Assembly (NCBI RefSeq): GCF_013426205.1
Contig: NC_089422.1
Span: 2,542,001 to 2,606,000 of the forward strand
Reading direction: 5' to 3'
DNA from: Metarhizium brunneum
Lineage: Eukaryota > Ascomycota > Sordariomycetes > Hypocreales > Clavicipitaceae
Length of the DNA stretch: 64,000 bases
The stretch's first letter is position 1. Each line of letters starts with the position of its first letter. Below are positions 57,886 to 64,000 of the stretch, piece after piece. The notes under the pieces were generated by a model. That model searched no databases and was not told where the DNA came from. It saw nothing but the letters and a program-made list of their open reading frames with translations. Made by a program: the position numbers and the translations under genes.

Positions 57886-58872
57886 TCAAGGGTGGCCGTG
57901 ACTTGGTTCCCCAAGAGCCGCGTCATAATCAGAAGATGAGGATGTTGGGGTTGACCGACGACTAGAGGCTTTTCGACTAAATCCCAATTTTTCGCCAACC
58001 TTTTTCCAACCTTTATTATGCGCGGCCATGGCACGTTGAAACCCGCCCGGAGAGGAGTTGAATGTGTACTCTGAAGTCGGAGGAGTAGTCGGAGGGGTCA
58101 TGGGTTCCGGCCCGGATGGTGAATTGCTATCGCTATCATCGGTAAGACTGTCAAAGTCGGCTGAATGAGGAGAAGCTACTGAACGTCGGGGTTGATCGGG
58201 GTGTTGAGCAGTGTTTTGAGACCGGCGGCGTTGCTGGTGGTGGTGGTGGCTACTGTCGTCATTCTGGCCCATGAAATGAAGAGGGGCGACAGACTGCAAG
58301 AACGGAACCAAAAGGGAATCATTCATAAGTTCGTAAATGATTCGACCAGCCTCTTCCAATTCTGCGGGATGCGGAGCAGACGGACCGCTAGGCAGACTTA
58401 GGAGACGATCTCTGACGCGGGCCGGAATGTTCACCTCCCTAGGTGCACAGGGAACAATATACACTTCCATGAGTTTGTCCCACAAACCACACACACGTGC
58501 ATTGCTTTCCTGAGATGGAGGGTTTTCTGCGGCAAGTTGGTCGTAGAACGCAGCATATCGCTGTGAGTCAAGAGTGAACTCAAGCGTCTCCATGCAATGG
58601 TTTTGTGAAAGATATGCCATGAAAGCGCTCAACGTCCAGGGGGGTGGGGAGACGTCGAGCAAAATCTCAGTCAAGGTTGGAGGTCTCGTTGCCATCTCGA
58701 TGGGTTGAGGCGATGGCGAAGGTGACATAAATATGCCGCTAACGTGGCGGGAAGACGTAGGACTGAAAGAACAGCAATCCTCAAACGCAGATAAAGGCGG
58801 GGAAATGTGTTCTTCTCGTATCGGTATCGTTAGATAGACTGGAGATGTTCGCCGTAACCTGGGTTTGACCAT
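57886..58872 (-). CDS. RGS-domain regulator of G-protein signalling (Rgs2/RgsA-like), 328 aa
   Basis: GTPase-activating protein for heterotrimeric G-alpha subunits. The RGS domain runs from LTEILLDVSPPPWTLSAFMAYL (about 64-86) through MEVYIVPCAPREVNIPARVRDRLLSLP to YELMNDSLLVPFLQSV (about 215). As in other fungal Rgs2/RgsA proteins, an insertion splits the helices. The tail (about 220-328) is His-, Ser- and Pro-rich and disordered, ending with a basic patch (FQRAMAAHNKGWKKVGEKL) and Ser-rich residues. The first ATG of the frame is at 58872; ATGs at residues 49 or 60 (MATRPPTLTE) could be the true start, because the preceding residues look unstructured. No membrane segment. Confidence 0.85.
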   Translation of the reverse strand: MVKPRLRRTSPVYLTIPIREEHISPPLSAFEDCCSFSPTSSRHVSGIFMSPSPSPQPIEMATRPPTLTEILLDVSPPPWTLSAFMAYLSQNHCMETLEFTLDSQRYAAFYDQLAAENPPSQESNARVCGLWDKLMEVYIVPCAPREVNIPARVRDRLLSLPSGPSAPHPAELEEAGRIIYELMNDSLLVPFLQSVAPLHFMGQNDDSSHHHHQQRRRSQNTAQHPDQPRRSVASPHSADFDSLTDDSDSNSPSGPEPMTPPTTPPTSEYTFNSSPGGFQRAMAAHNKGWKKVGEKLGFSRKASSRRSTPTSSSSDYDAALGEPSHGHP

Positions 58873-59882
58873 GTCTACTCAGCACTCGGATGAGTACGAT
58901 GAAGCCTACCCGCTGGGTGATGGCAGACAAGAGATGGCACAGCCGACCGGAGTAAAGTGTCGAGCCGAACGGATAGTATCGTCGGGAAACTGGCCGGACG
59001 TGGGCGCAACAGATAGCTGGTTGGGTATCCCAGCTAATGCCCTGCAATTTCGGGCTCTGTGTTGTTGCAACCTTGTAAAGCTTGTCGACCAAGAGAAGAA
59101 GGAAAGTAAAGGGAGATTGAAAAAAAAAAAAAAAAAAAAAGTCTTCCCCTGCAACACAGACCAAGCCTCGGAGGTATTCAGCGCGGTGAAACTGCGTCGT
59201 TTGAAGATGCAACAAATTCCCCCTTCTGTGTAATATCGGGATTCGCTGGAAGAATTCCAGCTGCTGGCGTGGGCCAATATATGTGAAGCAGATGACAAAG
59301 GTGGCTGGGAGAACTCCAGTCAAGATGAAACCTGTAGTCAGACATGCATTAAGTCCAGCTGCAAAGGAACAGTCCGTGGGCGCACAAAATGTTGCCAATA
59401 GTGTAAACTCGAAAGGACAGCGCGCAGATCCGGGAGTCTATGCGAACGGCAGTTTGGCTAGGCACCGAATAAGAGCTTCAAGGTCTAGTATGATTGGTGT
59501 CGACGGGAAGTTCGCGTGATGCCGGGTGTCGTAGTTAAACTGGTGGAGCCGTAGCAGGCAGAGAGGGGATACCCCGGGAGTTTTTGATTACCGCTAAACA
59601 CTGATGACGACGCTGCGCTTCAAGTTCCCCGTTTGATACACGTGGGACAAAGGGTGCTGGTTTATCGACGCTGTCGCGATGTAGCCGACGGGGTTTTATG
59701 GTGCAAAAGGTTGGCAGAGTGCAGGCTGAGGCGAGGGCCCGGGTTGGAACGCGGCCGAGATGGACAGTCGAGAATGGAGCAGGAAGGGGAACGATAAACG
59801 TTCAGCAACGGGCTTGGGATACCGAGGAGGGTAAAAACAAGGAAGAGACCAGGACGAGCGGCTAGAATGGGGGTTGCGATGT

Positions 59883-59915
59883 GTATGTATTATGTATGTA
59901 TGTATGTAGTATGTA
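59883..59915. repeat. TATG-type microsatellite
   Basis: Imperfect tandem TATG/TATGT units over about 30 bp, interrupted once. Directly visible, no function assigned. Confidence 0.7.
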
Positions 59916-61014
59916 GGGCGACGGAGGTGAGGAGTCGGTGGGGGGTGGATGATGATGAGTAACAGAGAGACAACTGATGATGGCAGATGTTCAGTCGTGT
60001 ACATATTGTACATGTCCATAATGCACCAGCACAGGACCATGTCCGACAGGAGTGGCGACGGCGAAGGAGCAGGGGATCTAAGGCGCCGGCGGGCAGCCGG
60101 CAGTGGAGGATGGCAGAGAGGATGGCCCTTGGACGAGGTGGGGCGGGGTGGCACCTGGAGGGGGCAGGCATCGCGAGAACAGGCCGTCCAAGCCAACCAA
60201 GCCTGCCAAGCCCTTGCTTGTGCGTGCCACCAGCCCGCGCTAGGAACAAGCACCTGGGCAGGGAGGCAGGGAAAGACAGCAGAGAAGGCAGGGAGGGCTG
60301 TGGACTGCTGTGGGCTGGAGAGAATCACCAGTCAAGTCTGGTCTGGTCTGGTTGGCGACGGCATGGAACCTTGGAACTTTGGAAGGCATCAAGGCAAACA
60401 GCACTGCCCACCGCCCACTGCCCATGCACGAACCGCTTGTATACTGGAGCCTTGCAGGCGAGGCCATGCGTTCATGCCTGCCCAGGTACCAAGGTACTTG
60501 AGCACGTTCCTGGTTGTTATTGACATGCATGTATGGAGTACTTGGGCCTGGTGGCTCGTCCTCTTTCATCAAACGCTGCCGGCGGCCACCTTGGCCCAGC
60601 GACAGGCTCTCGAGCCCTCAATTCTCGTCATGCACGCCACCGCAGTTGCAACCACGATTGAACGGCCGGCAAGGGGCGTGTGTGTGGTGCGTGTCTAGGG
60701 GCAACAAGGGCGAAGGCGCGGGGGGGGTTCTGAAACGTGAAGTTTTGTTTGCTGGGTTCAACATTGAAGCTTCCGGGACGAGGACCGACTTTGCATTCCA
60801 TGATGTGAACCCCCTCCCGTACGAGTGAGCACACTGGCCCCAAGCTGTATGGAAGTTAAGTACTCCTCCGTATGGAGAATGGAGAAGAGCCTGCATTCAA
60901 GAGTTACATCCCGCCACCTGAGAGCATGATCATCGTAAGATGTAAAACCCATGTGCATGTGACCTTTTCCAACTGGCATCAGTTGGTTGATAGAAATTGC
61001 TAGTGTCCGAGGCA

Positions 61015-61030
61015 TACGGAGTACTCCGTA
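61015..61030. repeat. 16-bp perfect palindrome TACGGAGTACTCCGTA
   Basis: Two opposed TACGGAGTA motifs share their centre and form a perfect palindrome. A related pair with a 2-nt spacer, GTACTCCG-CA-CGGAGTAC, lies at 61848-61865. Confidence 0.7.
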
Positions 61031-62385
61031 CATATAGCTGTGTCGTACAGATCTGGCATCACACAGCCTTTTCAACCTAGATGACTAGCCCCAAGTAGAG
61101 ATTCCGTTTCAATGTTTCGCAAACTCGAGCGAGAAACACGCATGTAATACGTGAATGGCCAGCCTATGGTTCATAAAACTGGCGGGCAGAGGGCACAAAG
61201 GTACCTATTTATTGTACTTATTTCATCTTGCGCATCTTGTGTGACGTTTTCCGTTCTTCGCGCCCGCTCCATTGACGGCAAATTGACGGCAGCGGCCTCG
61301 TTGGCAGCTACTCTTTTTGAAGATTTACACGTGGCCAACGGCATTTGGGACTCTGTTCAAGCCAATATACTTGCGGTAATTGCATGCACACTGTCATCCA
61401 ACTCGACAAACGACTCACGCAATCAAGCAAGCTAAGCAGGCAGAGAGGATTGAACCTGACTGACATGGGCCTTACTCGCCAGTGGATTTACTGCCCCGCT
61501 TCCCCCGACGTTTGCCTGTTTCAAAGATGCTCAAGTGATTTTTTTGCAGGTCGTCATTACGCGCTAGAATGGCGCTAGAAACCAGTTCCCAAGTGGATGC
61601 TGGCAAGGACACGGTCGCTTGCTGTTGTTATGTATTTTTGTACAATGCAGCACAACATATGACTAGTACCAAGAGACTAAAGGAAGGGGGGGAAGTCCTC
61701 GACTCCGTTAGCTCCGTATTTGGTCGTCTGCCATCCAGTCATGTCTAGGTTTGCTATTTTAATATGGGGCAGAAGCTTCTCTGGAAGAGGCGCGCGGGTC
61801 ACACTGAGGCAAGTGGCATCATTCAAGTAAGGTGATTGGCCTTTGACGTACTCCGCACGGAGTACATATGTACTTGCTGAAAATCGCGTCTGGCTTCCTG
61901 TCCATTCCAGTCGAATGACGAGGAGGCCGATTTGGCATGGCATGGGGCTGGCCGCGCCGGCAAGGTCGTAGAACCACAGCCCTGTCTCGCTCACGGCCAA
62001 AACGCCGCGAGAAAACTTGCCGAGTTTTCGCAATCTCAGGTGTTGAGATTACTTTACTTGGACTGTTTGACAGCGCTGAAACATTGAAACATTGGGTGAG
62101 GCCCCTCCTTTTTATTTGGTTTTACTAGTAATTTACATATTTATTAGGGCGGCGTCTACCTGCATCTTGACTGCTGCGTACTTGAGAGTAAATTATGCAT
62201 ATTCACATGAACTTTGAGTGAAAACTATCGACCAATACATTCAAGAAACTCACGCTGGAGGACTGTCGACAGCCTCTCCCGCTCCCAGCTTCCTCGATGC
62301 CGCAAACAAGCCCCCCTTCCCCCAAGTGTGGGAAAGGTTGCTCGCCAATGAATGAATGCCTTTGGACGGAAACCATGGTCTGATA

Positions 62386-62402
62386 ACTACCTACTAGGTA
62401 GT
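62386..62402. repeat. inverted repeat ACTACCTA-C-TAGGTAGT
   Basis: Eight-base arms around a single C, containing the 13-mer TACCTACTAGGTA that also occurs at 42553-42565 and 48848-48860. Confidence 0.65.
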
Positions 62403-64000
62403 GATCTTCCCGAGCATGGTTTTCTGCAACCCTGGCGTCACATCGCCACACTCTCGTAGTTCACTTACTAGTCGTCCTGGATTTATGCAGTGGCAAAAGG
62501 GCAAAAGAGACAGTCACACAACGTGAATGTGAATGATCACGATTACCGCATCATTTAAGCTAGACATGGTGCTACGGCTTGACGAGTGCGTGCAGCAAGC
62601 TGCTACGCTCGTCCGTTCGGGGCATGGCATGACATTATGACATTACAATGCCTGCCACGCCTCCGCTACCTACTTTACAGTTTCTTTGCCTCGCCGGAAG
62701 TCTAGTCGATCTATTGCAGATCTGCATGGGCTACTGGTGCGGTATTGCAAGGAAGGGAACTTTGTCAATTCTGTTGCCTCCCACAAGCTTCAAATCCCCA
62801 GACCATCGACATGAGCTAAGGGACAGAGCCCGGCCGAGAGACTGAATGTCCGTTGCACGTAGCGCCAGGTCCGGCATGCGGCCGAGTAACGGTCCACGTT
62901 CTCTCTCTCATTTGAGCAAGCGGAGTAACAAGCTCCAGTTGGAGTGCAACACCAGACTGAATCCTCTGGCTTCTTCTCATCTCATGGCCTCCGGCCGTTG
63001 CACTAGACTAGCAACTTGCGAAGTCGATCCTGGACTCATGTCCATGTCCGTCCGGAGTACATAAGGTACCTTAGGTACGGAGTAGGTACATATACAGCCC
63101 AGGGTAATTGCGCTAGTATTTGCACCGATACATGTCGCGCCCAATTTTAATTTTTTTGTTTTTTTTTTGGACGAAAAAAAAAAAAAAAAAAAAACCTCGT
63201 GTGCATTTTCCCCTCTCTGATACCCCTAGGGCCCTAGCAGACAGCTGAGATGGACGGACTATCGAGTCATCGGAGCATCTCGCGCATGCACAATGCGACT
63301 CATGTTCACCTTCGCCTTGGTCCTTCGTACAGCGCTGGGCTCGTATGAATTGATCTGAATTTTCAACGCCGGTCGGCAACACCGCGATGCAGCCGCAACG
63401 CCTCGACAGGTTTCCTAGCAAAACTTCCAACCAGCTGATTTTCTAGAACCCTTCCCGCCTTGGCTGCCCTGGGCGTATGACTAGGTTTTGCCAGGTTTTT
63501 CACAGGGCTCCGGGACCAGGGTGTTTTCAATCTTCGTCCAATCTCCACTCTGGACGGCCATGCCGACGCACACGCGGAGATCGGCCGACAATGGAGCGCC
63601 AGGCCCAAGAACCGAGAGCCACTTGATTCGATCGGGAAGCCTTCCCCCCTTTTTATAGCCTTCCGGTGCGAGATGCGCCGAACGTACAATGCATGTATAA
63701 ACCGTAGTCATACGTTGCATGCCGGTTGAGCTACGATAACTGGGACAAGACCAAGACTCCCAGAACAAGCTGTACTGATAGAATCAACACAACACCTCCT
63801 CTCCGCATCGGCTGATTCCCAAGTAATACATCAACACATCCCCTCCCTGTTAAACTTCAACATAGCCATGCTCGGATCGGATGGGACCCATTTAAAATGC
63901 TGCGGCTTGCGTCGGACGCGTCGAAATCGGAACAAACACCAAAAAGTATTGACTGTTTATTGAGTAGCACGCGGCGTCCTCTCCTCGGCAATGAGAGAAA

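Larger units (their letters stand above)
58873..64000. other. 5.1-kb gene-poor region
   Basis: Upstream of the RGS gene and running to the window edge; no supportable gene. 59700-60700 carries long overlapping frames on both strands (up to 249 and 210 codons), explained by a stop-poor GC-rich composition rather than by conserved protein. A 118-codon minus frame at 61677-62033 is likewise unrecognised. The region holds two A21 tracts (59120-59140 and 63174-63194), a TATG-type microsatellite (about 59883-59915) and many TACGGAGTA/TACCTnAGGTA palindromes. It may be a long promoter/5'UTR or carry non-coding transcripts. Confidence 0.4.

Noticed and set aside
59696..60698. Long overlapping open frames on both strands (210 aa minus, 249 aa plus)
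   Set aside because: Both overlap in opposite strands, are Arg/Gly/Trp- or Pro/Ser/Leu-rich, and contain no domain. A GC-rich, stop-poor segment explains them.
61677..62033. 118-codon minus frame in gene-poor DNA
   Set aside because: No recognisable motif, no flanking splice context, and a length within chance expectation.

Overview
This window is nuclear DNA from a filamentous ascomycete fungus, most likely a Sordariomycete and plausibly Hypocreales. The evidence is many short (48-126 nt) GT-AG introns with CTAAC-type branch sites, a pentafunctional AROM gene, a fused PPM2/TYW4 with a JmjC tail, and a divergent H4-H3 pair. The order-level placement is my inference. I recognised no tRNA, rRNA, CRISPR array, intact transposon or secondary-metabolite cluster. 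The recognisable genes are single-copy housekeeping genes, and about half of the window is intergenic.

Layout. 1-1392 (-): 3'-truncated protein with a 2H phosphoesterase-like domain followed by an EEP nuclease-like domain. 2226-3272 (-): conserved-looking protein of unknown function. About 3410-3993: very AT-rich block ending almost at the start of the next gene. 4035-12569 (+): IRA/neurofibromin-type RasGAP in 13 exons. 13096-17889 (+): AROM. 19080-20975 (-): C2H2 factor resembling Rpn4, with a perfect PACE element about 50 bp upstream of its start codon. 24710-25078 (-) and 27094-27568 (+): histones H4 and H3, head to head. 32007-33549 (+): PRP3. 34490-37535 (+): DDHD-domain phospholipase. 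37752-40747 (-): RAD3/XPD helicase in 10 exons, two of them microexons. 43430-45606 (+): PPS1-like dual-specificity phosphatase. 46584-48060 (-): ATG18. 49054-52767 (+): PPM2/TYW4. 53614-55824 (+): mitochondrial FAD glycerol-3-phosphate dehydrogenase. 57886-58872 (-): RGS protein. 58873-64000 holds no supportable gene.

The genes belong to unrelated core pathways (Ras and G-protein signalling, shikimate pathway, proteasome control, chromatin, splicing, TFIIH/repair, lipid turnover, autophagy, tRNA-Phe wybutosine, glycerol metabolism). Nothing suggests an operon-like or functional cluster. Exon models below were made by eye from splice consensus, frame closure and family conservation. All multi-exon sums close to whole codons.

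The most interesting observations are regulatory and structural: the PACE site at the Rpn4-like gene; an ATF/CRE-like site cluster between two convergent genes; two stop-free introns of length 3n (AROM, GUT2) that are easily mistaken for coding sequence; RAD3 microexons; the AT-rich block abutting the RasGAP start; and two families of short palindromic motifs scattered through the intergenic DNA, one pair of which bounds a 112-bp MITE-like unit. I found no convincing new multi-gene system.
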